Source: Panicum virgatum (taxonomy: Eukaryota; Streptophyta; Magnoliopsida; Poales; Poaceae). From it: DNA of 64,000 nucleotides. The position numbers were made by a program, and so were the translations under genes. Positions 1-11,621 of this stretch are shown in pieces. Below the pieces are notes generated by a model, which was given only the letters and a program-made list of their open reading frames with translations, had not been told where the DNA came from and made no database searches. Each line of letters opens with the position of its first letter. The stretch's first letter is position 1. Location: assembly GCF_016808335.1 (NCBI RefSeq), contig NC_053146.1, forward strand, positions 24,546,637 to 24,610,636. Reading direction: 5' to 3'.

Positions 1-794
1 CCTTCCGCACAGCGCAACGCGCTCGCCCGCTCTGCCGCTGACCAGCGCTGGCCCACAGGTCAGGGTCCTCTTCCTCCTTCCTTTTCTGCTCCATGCAACG
101 GCTGTACTCGAGATCACCAGCGCAACTGCCGGGGATCCCCGTCCTCAAATGCTCTCCGCAATCACCGGCTCCACTGCCCTTAAACCTCGCCCTCGCCTCC
201 CTCTGCACCTCATCCCCATCACAGCCGCCACGCCCGAACCCTAGCCATACTTTCTGCTTTTCCCCGCCGGCGCAAGTTCACTGCGCCGCCGTGAACTCAC
301 CACAACACCGCCTCCTAGCCCCAGACAAACCGCGCAGCAGCACCACCTCGACACCTGGAAGCTTCACGAGGCCCCAATCTCGACCCCGACCCTCTGCGTT
401 GCCGGGAATCGCACGGCGGGCAGCTCAGGTGAGCTCAGACCGCCATGGCGATTCCACGCCGCCAGAGCATTTCAAACCGCCCTGACCACCGTGGTTCCTT
501 CGCAGGACCACCACGCGCTGAACCATGGAGACCAGGAGCCCGGAAACCTCCTGCATCGACTCCTCCGCGAGCTCCGCCCCACCTCCGCTGCTGGTCCTCG
601 TCGCCGACCGCCCTGCACCGCCACACTGCTCGAATCCGAGCCCTGGTGAGCATCTACCGAACCCCCTCTAGCTTCTGCGCCCGTTAACTAGATATGTAGG
701 CTGCTCGTGTGGCACGAACACCGCACGCCGGCGATGCTCTGCCACGCCGTGCTGCCTCCACCGCCGAGCTCCACGCTCCGGCCGTCCCCGACCC
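1..794 (+). repeat. Truncated LTR fragment of a chromovirus-type element
   Basis: The stretch is GC-rich and CCGCC-rich like the transcribed cores of the chromovirus LTRs further right. It shares their architecture rather than obvious long identity. There is a 77-bp GT-AG intron-like segment (429-505), matching a 75-bp one in the element C LTR (24996-25070). A later 5' splice site at 646 is followed by a T-rich stretch and a TAG, as in the other LTRs. Its ORFs are proline/arginine-rich composition artefacts. It is interrupted at 795 by element N; its own beginning lies outside the window. The assignment is an inference. Confidence 0.45.
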
Positions 795-1663
795 TGTTGT
801 CGGTCGAAACCCACCGGTGAGCAGCGACAGGCAACACGAAGAGCCAGGAGGTCGCTGGGGCGCTGGCAGGCACTGCTCCCTCATCGACGGCCCGCAATTC
901 CGTCACGCGCCCGGAGAATGTATGGAAAGCCGGGTGTGCCACCTGACCTATACCCGATCAGGAGGGTGCGAACGTGCTCCAAACAGTTTCCTGCATACAA
1001 AGACACGTGTAAATGTAAGTCCGAGCCGTGGTCGGCTCCCCGGGACGACTCTTGCATCGGCTTTAAAGAGCCGATCGAGTCCCGGTGTCAGATTGGATCT
1101 GTGTCTATCCAGATATTGATGAATAAAGCAAATAACTATAAAAAACTGCTTCAATTAAATCTAGTTAATCTAATCCACGATGGTAACAGCTTCACTGCTA
1201 GATCAGAACATCCTACGCGTGACTAGGCCTAATGAACATAACAGACAACTAAACCACAACCCAAAACAGAGGCCTAAGAACTAGCAAGAGCCGATTCCCG
1301 GAACAATCCCTATCAAGGCTAAGATAAAGCATCTATTACACCACCGGATCATCCAATCCGTTTTTAAGGCCTAACCTTGCAGATATTACGCCAACTCTTA
1401 AGATAAGAGCAAATCATAACAGATCAGATCTACTAGACATAAAAGAAGCAGGGTGTTACCTCTGTGCAACTAATTCTATGCGACAAGAACCAGCATGAGA
1501 TTGAAACGTGACTGCACAGAGACAACATGGTATTCGTAGATGATAAGTAACGAAGCACAACAGATCTACTAAAAGCCATGCTACGAACATCAGGATAACT
1601 AGTACTACTCGCCATCAAAAATGCTTCAGTACGAGTAATACCAAGGTAAAAGTAAGAACAATA

Positions 1664-1694
1664 CTGCCCTGATCGCAAGAAGCGATCAGGGCAG
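1664..1694 (-). promoter_or_regulatory. Perfect 13-bp hairpin in the N LTR leader
   Basis: CTGCCCTGATCGC at 1664-1676 and its exact reverse complement at 1682-1694 flank a 5-nt loop. In the minus sense it lies about 130 nt downstream of the TATA box and 11 nt after a GTAAGT 5' splice site at 1706. It is not a Rho-independent terminator, because this is a eukaryotic Pol II context. Confidence 0.6.
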
Positions 1695-1818
1695 CATGGC
1701 ACTTACTTGGATGAAACCCTAGAATTAGGGGTGGCGGTGCGCCGAGGTTTGTTGTGGTGGAGACACCCGCCGTGTGTAAACGAATGCCGTCATCTTTATT
1801 CAATAGCATATGGGTACA

Positions 1819-1827
1819 TATTTATAG
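1819..1827 (-). promoter_or_regulatory. Candidate TATA box of the element N LTR
   Basis: CTATAAATA on the minus strand lies inside the LTR and upstream of the splice donor at 1706. An AATAAAG motif follows about 20 nt downstream. The position is consistent with the U3/R boundary of a Pol II LTR promoter. Confidence 0.5.
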
Positions 1828-2378
1828 TCCGGAGACTTCTTGCCATGCAAGGCAACCTCTAAACTCTTTCCTAAACGAAGACTAGAGATAGATTACAACT
1901 CAATAAAGACTCGAAGATTAGATAACATGATCTGGACTCTTCCCTCCACCAGTCAAGATCTTCATGAAGCTTCCAAATATCAGACGAAACATGCCGTATA
2001 ATTGTGGTAGATTCTGGTCGTCCTACTGTGTCGGCAGTTCCCGTCAACTCCGAGCGAATCTGGATGTGATTCCAGTTGTATTGGAAAGCTTATCTCCTTA
2101 GCTTTCCATGCATATCTAGAACATCCAAAACGGAGTCCATATGTGGCATGGACGTCCATTTTTGCGCAGCCTCTTCCTGCAGTCCGAACCAGCCTCGCGA
2201 ATAAACTGGGCTTCAACATGGATTAGGCCCTTAACTCTATCTCGGCTTGAGCCTTGAGTGCACAGTTATCATCATATTTGGCCAAACTTATGATATAAGC
2301 CTGGCTAAGTGGACTCCTTTACCGTGGGCTTCTTCTGACATTTGGCCTACCAATCCCGGTCAAATTCTGGCGATAACA

Positions 2379-2396
2379 CATGCCCCCCCAAGTTTG
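2379..2396 (-). other. Element N polypurine tract
   Basis: On the minus strand the sequence reads AACTTGGGGGGGCATG and directly abuts the LTR start TGTTATCG. This is where plus-strand priming would occur. It defines the inner edge of the 3' LTR. Confidence 0.7.
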
Positions 2397-3669
2397 GCCA
2401 AATATGACAGAATCTTCTAGGCGCCAGTCGTAAACCAAATAAGAACATCATCTCCTCAAATTGTCTTCTCATGCCACTGATGGTCTTGCCCCCCGAGCCA
2501 ATAGATCGGCTATTAGCCAACTGACTTTGTGACCGATTGCTTGAACCGGCCTCACGCCTTCCTCAACCAATCTCAATGTTGTTGCAGACCGGTCCTAGTT
2601 TTCATATTCCATGGATGGCGCTAACTTACGGGATCATCTTCAAGCTTCATCAGATCAGCATCAACATACTTGGCCTCTTCTTGATGATCGTTGATCGCCA
2701 GGAGTTGGTGAAGACATAGATATTCAATAGGTAGTCGACTCTCCATCAAATAAATAATAATGTGGGCTACATGGATTACCTGCAAAACAATCACTTGCCG
2801 GACCGGCTCTACAAAGATCATTGTGAATTGGCTAAAAGCCGATGGATCATATTTAGTTAGGCAAAAGTCATGCAAGCCGACCCAACATCAAAAAATCTCT
2901 TCCCCCACAAAAATATGCTATGTCATGCAAAGGGTGAGTGTGAGCTTCCAGGTATGTCTCAAAGCATTTACAAGTGCTAGCATGTATATACAGTGAGGGT
3001 ATAGCATAAAGACACCGCATAGAAAAGCTCAAAAGAATATATCTATATTAGAACATGAGCAGGCAATTTTTAAGATTTTCAAAATAAAAAGCATCACCAC
3101 TTAGCCCAACCAACTAGTACATTAAAGCATGACAAGCAAAAACCAGCAAGTACCTACACCAGTGAGCATTTTCCAATACAAGGATCTTTTAACAAGCTTG
3201 ATTACTCATGCCCTCAGGTCTTGCAGGTTAAAACATATTGCATTTGAAACTCAAACAAGCCTTTTGTTCTGTGCTAGGGGTTATTTGCTTATCAGGCCAC
3301 TTCTTACCAACTAATGCTAAGCCTAGGTCCATTGAACCATTAGAAGCTTAAAGCAAGGTTTTGGTCATTCACAGCCTAGTCCAAGTTCATGCTAAAGTGC
3401 AATAGCAAGCAGTCCCGAACTAGATTAGTGAGACAAAACAAATCCACCTGGATCTTTTTATTATAGCATAGTATGGACATCATAGTATGTAATTTAGCAC
3501 AAGATTATCATATAAGCATTGAGACTCGAGCTGCATAAATGATTCCAAAAAAAGGATATAGCTACCAGGCATGTACAAGATAGTAAAAGCAAAGTCAGCC
3601 TATACATACTAGTAGCCAAGTAAAGTGGTGACCATATTTCAGATTTTCAAAAGAATAAAAGCCATGCTC
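2397..3669 (-). other. Non-coding internal region of element N (3' part)
   Basis: About 1.3 kb of AT-rich DNA lies between the polypurine tract and the insertion point of element A. No reading frame resembles RT, RNase H or integrase on either strand. Occasional AGCCGAT motifs shared with the rest of N are present (for example near 2839). Confidence 0.6.
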
Positions 3670-3674
3670 GGTAT
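3670..3674. repeat. Target-site duplication of element A (left copy, GGTAT)
   Basis: GGTAT directly precedes the first base of the left LTR and is repeated at 15535-15539 directly after the last base of the right LTR. Five base pairs is the normal Ty3/gypsy duplication length. Confidence 0.95.
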
Positions 3675-6600
3675 TGTAACACCCGGTTTATAAAAGAACA
3701 TAAACCGAGCAATCATATACGTGCCAGGATCAAGTCACACGTATATACAACAGAATGAACAGTATATCATAGCACATATCACGAATAAGACATAATAAAT
3801 CGAAATACGAATGTTATTTATTACAATAATGACAAAATGTCTGATACAGCGGAAGCGAAGTACAAAAATACGATAAAGCTCTCTGAAGACGAAGCAGGGC
3901 GCCACAGGGACGTCGACTGGGAGACGAAACACCTAGAAGTCCTCGTAGTCCTGGTAGCGCTGGACGAACTCCCTCGTGTCGGCAGGAACTGAGCAGCAGT
4001 AGCGTAGCCAAGAGGAAAAAGTAGAGAAGAGGCAAGAGTGAGTACACAACTTGTACTCAACAAGTATAACACAAACTATGAGGCTCTAAGGTTGGCTGAC
4101 TCAACTGCATTAGCTTTTAAGTGTTGGCAAGATTTTATTAAAACTATTTACTACGAGTTGATGAATTACCATAAACCCAGTTACATAGTAATTAATCAGA
4201 ATTAATTATACTACTACTGAGAACCAAACCAAGACCAAGCCACCAAGGTAACCCCGAGAAGCACCTCCCTCGTCGGAAGGAGATAACTTCACTAATCAAA
4301 AGGAGGATCTGGGCCGCTCATAACCGTGAGCACGGCTAGTATACCAGTTTTACACTCTGCAGAGGTTGCACATCTTTACCCACAAGTCGTGAGCTACGCT
4401 AGTTGTTCATCACACTTCCTTAGGTGAGATGGCCAGCGACTCACTACGAGGCCTTTAAAAAGAATCTCGTTGGTAAGGCGTAACCGCGAGAGTTAGGTCG
4501 GCGACGATGGGGCCCACCTCCGGGGGTACAAGCACAGGAGCGCAATCCAAGCACAGACCAAGCCGGAGGAGCAGGGACCATTGAAGCTTACTACTCTTGC
4601 CCCGCAGGTAAGTTACTCCAAACCAAAAAGATCTAATTATTACGCCAAGTCTATCCCATTCTAGCCTTGTGGTAGCGCTGTTGTCCCAGGTTGTCGCTCT
4701 ATGAACCGGTCCTTATGGAGAGTGGCCAACCAGGCAGTAAGCACCGTGCTGGCCCCCTAAACCATGTTTCTAAAAAAAAACATCTTTTAATGAGAAGTGA
4801 GCCACTCAAGCCACACAGAGTGCCACTCTCAGAATTAAGTTCAAGTAAACCATTAATCAAATTAATTAAAAAGGACCAGAGTGTGTTATAGCGCAGCAAC
4901 CTAGCACAACTAACCAAAATGCAACCCAAAGGTATATATAAAGGATATAAAGTGGCTAGGACAGTCCTTATAGGCATACAGTATTAAAATGCAGTATGAA
5001 ATTGTATTTAAAGGTGATAGGTTGTTCATGTTATACTTGCCTTCCTCGTACTGCTCCTGCTGCTGCTCAAACTGATCCGAAGACGGCTGCTCCGGGTACT
5101 GGTACTGGGGCTCCTCAGATGGATCAACGTCTACTCACGAACACATGGCCAAAACAATGCACGAAAATAAGCATACAAGCAAACTCTAACAAAAAGCTAA
5201 AGAACAGTACGTCAATACATAAAAACAGCAAGAAAAACTAAGCTAAAACTATTCTACGCGTTACAACGATCGCGTGGATATAAAGAACGCTAAAAACGGA
5301 GCTAAAACGCATAATCTAGGCCTAAAACAAGGTTCAGGGGCTTATTTGTAAGAAAACTGAAGTTTCAGGGGCTTTTCTGCTAAAACCGAGGGCTAAAACG
5401 TAATTAAAGGTTAGATCCAGGGGCTAACGCGCAAAACAACCTTAACTGGACTGCGGGTGCTAAAACTAAAAAGGTCAGGGGGGTCCGAGTAAAAACATGG
5501 GTCAATCTGCAATTATTTTTGAATAACTCAGGACTGCGGGTTGAATCTGAAAGACCCCAGGGTCTCTTTAGCAAAAAGGCCAGGGCGAAGGGGTACGCGC
5601 CGATCTGGATCGTCAGATCTGGATCTGAGGGCTAGGATCTAATCCAGGCACGATCTAATCTAGGCCGTGCATCTCAGATTGGGCGGTCCAGGGAGGTTGG
5701 GCGCGTGGGGGCGGCGATTTGTCACCGCCGGCGGCTCTGTTTTGCGGTGGCGCGGGCTGAGCTCGCCGGAGTTCGCCATTTCCGGCCCTCCGGGGGTGGT
5801 TTTGAGCGGGGCTGGGGTCTAGGGGCGTCTAGGCGTCAAGCACAAACCACCTGAGGGGTTGACAGGGTTCGGGAAAGGCCGGAGCGTGGATGGCAAGGGC
5901 GGTGGCGGCTCTGCGCCCTGGCGAGACTCGCCGGCGCGGACCGCAGCGGCGGCCAGGGGTCAGATGAGAACCAAGGGCCACACCAGCTAGCGCAAAAGGA
6001 AGCGGGAGGTAACGGGGTGCTCACCGAGGGCTTGGGGAGGCTGATTGCGCGGCGCAGGGAACCGGCGGCGAGGTCCGGGCGGCGCTCGGACGAAGCTCGG
6101 CGGCGTGGTCGAAGCAGGGGTCGTGGTGGGGTGTAGCGGGCCCGGAGACGCTCCAGAGGTCGAGGCGGAGCCGGAGCGCTCCTCGGCCGGGGCTCCGGTG
6201 TGGCGGAGCGGCGTAGCCGCGGTGGCGCAGAGCTGCGGCACGGCGGAGTGGGGCGGTGCGGCGGCAGCTAGGTTTAGGGGCGGCGCTGTGAGGCGAGGTG
6301 GGGGAAAGGGGTCCGCGGGGGTGCTACTTATAGGGCGGCGGCCAACTTGGGCGTGCGTGCCCGGTTGGAAGGCCGGCGAGATCCCCGGCGGGAGTCGCGG
6401 GCGGGCGTTGCGGGAGGAAGGCGACGGGGCTGACCGGTGGGGTCCCGGCGCAGCGAGACGGGGCGAGCGCGAGCGGGGTGCCGCTGGCGGGTGGGACCGG
6501 CAGGTCGGGCGGGCGAGGCGCGCGCGTTGCGGGCCGGGCGCTGGCGAGCGGGGAACGGGCGGAGGCAGGCCGCAGTGTGGGCCGTGCGGAGCCGGGCCAA

Positions 6601-7017
6601 GCGGGGGGCGAGCGGGCTGGGGAGGAAAGGGAGAGCGGGCTGGGCTGCTGCTGGGTTGGAGGGGGCCCGCGGAAAGGGAGAGGGGGAAGTGGGCTTGGGC
6701 TGGGGTTTGCTGGGCTGGGTTGACTTGGGCCGGATTTGGGTTTTGGCTGGTTTTGGGTTTTTCCTTTCTATTTCCCTTACTTTTCTATTTCTAAACCAAT
6801 CAAAGTTTGAATTCAAATTTGAATTTGAATTCAAACCACACTCAAATAAAATTATGCACCAGCATGAATGCAACAAAAATTTAAACCTATGATAAATTTT
6901 AATTAATTAGGAACAAAAATTAAATTAAATGCCAACTAAACACAATAAACCTTAGAAAATTAAATAAAGCCAATTAATTTATTAAATAAATGCTGAAATT
7001 TAAATTAGGGTGTTACA
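3675..7017 (-). repeat. Element A 3' LTR
   Basis: It starts TGTAACACCC and ends GGGTGTTACA, a 10-bp perfect terminal inverted repeat. The minus-strand promoter TATA (CTATAAGTAG) is at 6324-6333. A candidate GC-AG intron lies at 3989-5040, matching the other LTR. Long ORFs in the GC-rich core (about 5836-6890) occur on both strands and are composition artefacts. Confidence 0.95.
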
Positions 7018-7055
7018 GACCCTACCCCCTTAAAGAAATCTCGTCCCCGAGATTT
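7018..7055 (-). other. Element A polypurine tract with adjacent hairpin
   Basis: On the minus strand an 8-bp perfect stem (AAATCTCG, loop GGGA, CGAGATTT; 7036-7055) overlaps the pol stop codon by two bases. It is followed by the purine tract AAGGGGGTAGGGTC, which abuts the 3' LTR. The same arrangement is found in elements B, C, D and E. Confidence 0.8.
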
Positions 7056-10000
7056 AGCTGGGCTGGTTAGCAAAGAGATCCGGATATGTCTTCTTCAACT
7101 CATCTTCTCGCTCCCATGTAGCCTCAGCTTCACTGTGATGACTCCACTGAACTCTGCACATCTTGATGCGCTTGTTCCGAGTAACCCTCTCTGATGTCTC
7201 CAGAATCTTCACCGGATGCTCAGTATAAGTCAGATCCTCCTGCACATCGACTCCATCCAGGGGTGCCTGCTCCTCGGGTACTCGCAGACACCTCTTCAGC
7301 TGAGATATATGGAAGACATCATGAACTCCTGAGAGACTGAGAGGTAACTCCAGGCGATAAGCAACTTCGCCTTTCCGCTCTAGCACCTTGAATGGCCCCA
7401 CATAACGAGGTGCTAACTTCCCTTTGACATTAAATCTGCGGATTCCTCTCATCGGAGACACCTTCAGATATACATAGTCACCAACACTGAAAGTCAGGTC
7501 TCTCCGTTTGCCATCAGCATAGCTCTTCTGCCTGCTCTGTGCAATCCTCAGATTTTCTCGCACAGCCTGAACCATCTGCTCGGCATCATCTATGATCTCA
7601 GGGCCGAAGAGTTGCTTTTCACCAATCTGATCCCAATAGAGAGGAGTCCTGCATTTTCTGCCATACAATGCCTCGAATGGGGACTTCTTTAGACTGGCCT
7701 GATAGCTGTTGTTATATGAGAACTCAGCAAATGACAGGCACTTATCCCAACTAGTACCATACTGAATAGCACAAGCTCTCAGCATATCCTCCAACACTTG
7801 GTTGGTTCTCTCTGTCTGCCCATCCGTCTGAGGGTGATAAGCTGTACTGAAACGCAGCTTCGTATCCAAAGAATCATGAAGCTGCTCCCAGAACCGAGAA
7901 GTGAACTGAGACCCTCTGTCAGATATGATCTTCTTCGGCACACCATGCAAACAGACAATCCGAGAGATGTACAACTCTGCAAGTCTAGCACCAGAGTAAG
8001 TAGTGTTCACTGGAATGAAGTGAGCAACCTTCGTCAGACGGTCCACTACTACCCAAATGGAGTTGTACCCTTTCTGAGTACGAGGCAATCCAACAATGAA
8101 GTCCATAGTGATTTCCTCCCATTTCCACTCTGGAATCTTCAAAGGCTGTAACAGACCTGCTGGCCTCTGATGCTCAGCCTTGACACGCTGACAGGTGTCA
8201 CAAATAGCCACGTACTCTGCCACTGAACGCTTCATCCCATACCACCAGAAACGTTCCTTCAGATCATAATACATCTTCGTGCTGCCCGGATGAATAGAGT
8301 AAGCTGTATCATGGGCCTCACTCAGAATCAACTTCCGAAGATCCTTCACATCTGGAACACAGATCCGGTTCTTGTACCACAAGGTACCCTGATCATCCTC
8401 TCTGAAATGTGGGGCCTTGCCCTTCTTGAGCAACTCACGGATCTCCTGCAGCTTCTCATCATCTTTCTGATGCTGCCTGATCTCTGACTCTAGAGTCGGT
8501 ACCGCCTCGAATGCTGCACTGGAGGTATGATGCAAGAAGCCCAGACTCAACTGCTCGAACTCCTCGCATAACTCTGGAGGCATCTGGAAAGCCACGGCCA
8601 TGTTGACATAACTTCTTCTGCTCAGAGCATCTGCTACAACATTGGCCTTGCCCGGATGATAGTGAATCTCCAGGTCATAGTCCTTGACTAACTGTAGCCA
8701 TCTTCTCTGCCGCATGTTCAGCTCATTCTGCGTGAAAATGTACTTGAGGCTCTTGTGATCAGTGTAGATATCACACCGCTGCCCATACAAGTAATGCCTC
8801 CAAATCTTCAGAGCATGCACAACTGCGGCTAACTCAAGATCATGAGTAGGATAATTCAGCTCATGCCGGCGTAGCTGCCGTGAAGCATAAGCTATCACTC
8901 TGCCCTCCTGCATCAGAACACACCCAAGACCATCCTTCGAAGCATCACAATACACCGTGAACCTCTTCGTCTGGTCCGGCAGAGTCAGGACTGGCGCCGT
9001 AGTCAACCTTTTCTTCAGCTCATCAAAGGCCATCTGACGCTCATCAGTCCATACAAAAGCCACATTCTTCTCCAGCAAAGAAGTCAAAGGCTTCGCGATC
9101 TTGGAGAAATTCTCAATGAACCTCCGATAATATCCAGCTAAGCCCAAGAAAGATCTGACTTCCTTCACTGTCTGCGGTGTCTCCCACTCGAGCACATCTT
9201 TCACCTTGCTCGGATCAACAGCAATGCCTCCCTGAGAGATAACATGACCGAGGAATGGAACCTCGTCAATCCAGAACTCGCACTTGCTGAACTTGGCATA
9301 CAGCTGATGCTCTCTCAATCTCTGCAACACGAGCCTCAAATGCTCCTCATGCTCTTCTTCTGTCTTGGAGAAGATCAGAATATCATCAATGAAAATCACC
9401 ACGAAGACATCCAGATAATCCATGAAGACCATGTTCATCAGATGCATGAAGAAAGCCGGGGCATTAGTCAAGCCGAAGGACATGACTGTATACTCATATA
9501 GCCCGTACTTGCAGGTGAATGCCGTCTTCGGAATATCCCCAGGACGGATCCTCAGCTGAAAATAACCCGAACGAAGATCAATCTTCGAGAATATACGAGC
9601 ACCTCGAAGCAGATCGAAGAGATCCTCAATACGGGGCAGTGGATGCTTGTTCTTGATAGTGACTGCATTCAGCTCACGATAATCCACACACATCCTCTTC
9701 GAGCCATCCTTCTTATCTACTAGCAGCAATGGAAAAGCCCAAGGAGAGAAGCTGCGACGGATATAGCCCTTGGCTAGCAACTCATCAATAGTTTTCTTGA
9801 CCTCTTCATGCTCTATAGGTGCCATGCGGTAGGGCCGCTTTGCAATAGGAGCTGTGCCAGGCAAGAGATCAATACAAAACTCAATGGCGCGTTCGGGCGG
9901 CATACCTGGCAGATCATCCGGAAAGACATCCGGGAATTCAGACACCACGCGAATACCGTCCGTGGGTCTAGCCTCCATATGGTGAAGAAATCCAGAAGGC

Positions 10001-10998
10001 TCTACTGCACTGATAACAACCTCTTGGCCACTGGAAGCTGATAGCAAGACTGTCCTCTGAGCACAATCTATACGAACTCCCCATTTGGCCAGAGTCTCCA
10101 TCCCCAGAATGACATCAATGCCCTTGGTGTCTAGCACCATCAGATCAGTACAGAACTCTACTCCCCTCAAAGAAACACTGACTCTCGGGCAGTAAGTGTG
10201 AGACCTCAACTGTCCTCCCGGAGAAGATACTAACAGGCACCTCTTTAATGTGCTAGTATGAATACCATGATGCTCGACAAAAGACTGAGTAATGAAGGAA
10301 TGCGTAGCACCAGTATCGAAAAGCACTGTAGCTGGATATGAATTAACCATGAACGTACCAATGACCACGTTGGGAGCCTCGGCCGCTGACTCGGCCGTCA
10401 CGTGGTTCACCCTGCCCTGTGCTGGCGCCCTGGGCTGAGCTGGGCGCCCCTGCTGTCCCGCCTGCGCCTTCCGGGGGCAAGCGTTGGCGTAGTGCCCCGG
10501 CTGGCCGCAGTGAAAGCAGGTGCGAGGAGGTCCCTGAGCCTGCTGTCCGGTAGGAGCTGCCGGACGTGGAGCCTGCGGTGCCGGTGGAGCCGGTGGAACA
10601 CGAGCCGGAGGTGCCGGTAACCTCGGGCCCTGACCTGCCTGCTGCTGTCGAGGCGGGTACTGCTGGGGTGGCCTCTGCTGGTACTGCTGAGGGGGCCGGT
10701 ACTGCTGCTGGTACTGCTGGGGCTGCTGGAGTCGAGGACGAGTGTTGCTGCCGGAAGCAACGGGGACAACCTTCCTCTTCTTGTCCTCCATCTCCAAGTG
10801 CTTACGCTCAGTGTTGAGCGCACTGTCAACCAGATGGTTGAAGTCGTCGAAGCGGAGGTTGAGCAGCGCGTACTGGAGGTAGTCCTCAAGACCCTCCATG
10901 AAGTGCTCCTGCTTCTTGCGGTCATCCGCAACCTCGGCAGGGGCGTAGCGTGCCAGCTGAAGAAAACGATCACGATACTCCGTGACCGACATAGTCCC
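7054..10998 (-). CDS. gag-pol: Element A Gag-Pol, exon 2 (Gag C-terminus, protease, RT, RNase H, integrase, chromodomain)
   Basis: Joined to exon 1 across the gag intron, this gives a 1485-residue polyprotein. Approximate joined positions are: zinc knuckle CX2CX4HX4C at 332-345 after a Pro/Gln-rich linker; aspartic protease DTGA near 399; reverse transcriptase with catalytic FIDD near 707-710; RNase H starting near 855; integrase with an HHCC zinc region ([10 protein letters not shown]...CDTC) and DDE core (ISDRG, QTDGQTE); and a C-terminal chromodomain in the last ~60 residues. The domain order and chromodomain place it in the chromovirus Tekay/Del group. No stop or frameshift is seen. Products would act in a cytoplasmic virus-like particle and then integrate cDNA in the nucleus, perhaps guided to heterochromatin by the chromodomain. 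The first exon-2 codons are Gly-Thr, before the Met at 10992. Confidence 0.95.
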   Translation of the reverse strand, partial: GTMSVTEYRDRFLQLARYAPAEVADDRKKQEHFMEGLEDYLQYALLNLRFDDFNHLVDSALNTERKHLEMEDKKRKVVPVASGSNTRPRLQQPQQYQQQYRPPQQYQQRPPQQYPPRQQQAGQGPRLPAPPARVPPAPPAPQAPRPAAPTGQQAQGPPRTCFHCGQPGHYANACPRKAQAGQQGRPAQPRAPAQGRVNHVTAESAAEAPNVVIGTFMVNSYPATVLFDTGATHSFITQSFVEHHGIHTSTLKRCLLVSSPGGQLRSHTYCPRVSVSLRGVEFCTDLMVLDTKGIDVILGMETLAKWGVRIDCAQRTVLLSASSGQEVVISAVEPSGFLHHMEARPTDGIRVVSEFPDVFPDDLPGMPPERAIEFCIDLLPGTAPIAKRPYRMAPIEHEEVKKTIDELLAKGYIRRSFSPWAFPLLLVDKKDGSKRMCVDYRELNAVTIKNKHPLPRIEDLFDLLRGARIFSKIDLRSGYFQLRIRPGDIPKTAFTCKYGLYEYTVMSFGLTNAPAFFMHLMNMVFMDYLDVFVVIFIDDILIFSKTEEEHEEHLRLVLQRLREHQLYAKFSKCEFWIDEVPFLGHVISQGGIAVDPSKVKDVLEWETPQTVKEVRSFLGLAGYYRRFIENFSKIAKPLTSLLEKNVAFVWTDERQMAFDELKKRLTTAPVLTLPDQTKRFTVYCDASKDGLGCVLMQEGRVIAYASRQLRRHELNYPTHDLELAAVVHALKIWRHYLYGQRCDIYTDHKSLKYIFTQNELNMRQRRWLQLVKDYDLEIHYHPGKANVVADALSRRSYVNMAVAFQMPPELCEEFEQLSLGFLHHTSSAAFEAVPTLESEIRQHQKDDEKLQEIRELLKKGKAPHFREDDQGTLWYKNRICVPDVKDLRKLILSEAHDTAYSIHPGSTKMYYDLKERFWWYGMKRSVAEYVAICDTCQRVKAEHQRPAGLLQPLKIPEWKWEEITMDFIVGLPRTQKGYNSIWVVVDRLTKVAHFIPVNTTYSGARLAELYISRIVCLHGVPKKIISDRGSQFTSRFWEQLHDSLDTKLRFSTAYHPQTDGQTERTNQVLEDMLRACAIQYGTSWDKCLSFAEFSYNNSYQASLKKSPFEALYGRKCRTPLYWDQIGEKQLFGPEIIDDAEQMVQAVRENLRIAQSRQKSYADGKRRDLTFSVGDYVYLKVSPMRGIRRFNVKGKLAPRYVGPFKVLERKGEVAYRLELPLSLSGVHDVFHISQLKRCLRVPEEQAPLDGVDVQEDLTYTEHPVKILETSERVTRNKRIKMCRVQWSHHSEAEATWEREDELKKTYPDLFANQPS

Positions 10999-11108
10999 CT
11001 GAATTCACAAAGACAGATAGATATCTCAAGATTAACTCAAGATTCATAAGGATAGAACAAGGGGCATAAGCTCAAAAGAAAACGCCGAATGATTATACTT
11101 AAGATTAC
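10999..11108 (-). other. Spliceosomal-type intron within gag of element A (110 bp)
   Basis: On the minus strand exon 1 ends AAGCAG, the intron starts GTAATC and ends TTCAG, and exon 2 resumes GGGACT. Removal joins the conserved Gag run LALKQ-GTMSV in frame. The length is not a multiple of three and the segment contains stops, so unspliced RNA gives only a 194-residue truncated Gag. The same site has an intron in B (52401-52519) and C (27528-27637), while D is continuous there. Confidence 0.8.
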
Positions 11109-11621
11109 CTGCTTCAGTGCAAGGAACTCCTTCTGTTTCATCTTCATAACGCCCGCGGGGACGTTGTGGCTGCGGAAACGCTCCCTGAACTGGAGCCAGG
11201 TGAGAGCCTCGCGGTCATGGACCGGGTGGGACTCCCACCAGTCCAAAGCTGCCCCTCGCAGCTGTCCTGCTGCGTACAAGACGCGCTCACGGTCATCGCA
11301 CTGGGCGATGTCCAGCTGACGCTCCACTGCACGGAGCCAGTCGTCAGCCTGAAGAGGGTCGGACGTGTGAGAGAACGTCGGCGGGTGACCCCTCAGGAAC
11401 TCAGCACGCCTGTCGCGAGGCTGCGGCGGTGGAGGAGGCGGAGGCTGAGTGTGAGCGTGCTGAAGAGCCTGAACAGTGTTGTTCAGGGTAGCCATCATCT
11501 GCATCTGGAGCTGGAAGTACTGCTCCGGAGTCAAAGGCGGCGGCATCGGGATCCCAGTACCCTGGTTGTTCTGACCCTGCTGCTGGCCAGAACCTGAACC
11601 GGTGCTCCTGGTGTTCACCAT
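11109..11621 (-). CDS. gag: Element A Gag, exon 1 (capsid N-terminal part)
   Basis: 171 codons start at ATG 11621 (MVNTRSTGSG...). The segment has a Gln/Pro-rich N-terminus, then the retrotransposon Gag core with RRAEFLRGHPPTFSH, WLRAVERQLD, LDWWES and FRERF, typical of Ty3/gypsy capsid. The ATG is immediately preceded by AATCAG, an acceptor-like context also found before gag in C and D. The reading frame continues into exon 2 only after intron removal. Confidence 0.9.

Larger units (their letters stand above)
795..2378 (-). repeat. Element N 3' LTR (complete, 1584 bp)
   Basis: It begins TGTTGTCG and ends CGATAACA, an imperfect terminal inverted repeat of the usual TG...CA kind. The first 379 bp (795-1173) align almost base for base with 19428-19806, the remains of the other LTR. 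The right edge is fixed by the adjacent polypurine tract. On the minus strand it carries a TATA box, a 5' splice site (intron side starting at 1706) and a 13-bp perfect hairpin. Confidence 0.85.

Noticed and set aside
709..1226. ORFs near the left N LTR boundary
   Set aside because: They cross the LTR edge at 795 and are shared with the other LTR only as nucleotide repeats; no protein similarity.
3989..5040. The 1-kb extra LTR segment as a hAT-type insertion with TACGAGGA as an 8-bp target duplication
   Set aside because: The segment ends show no inverted repeats, and it is shared by A, B and E with good splice-site context. Deletion in C fits better.
5836..6892. Long ORFs on both strands in the GC-rich LTR cores of A, E and B (for example 249-296 codons)
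   Set aside because: They are Pro/Arg/Gly/Ala-rich, overlap in opposite strands, and a single G-run indel between the two A LTRs fuses or splits them. They are composition artefacts of CCGCC-rich DNA.
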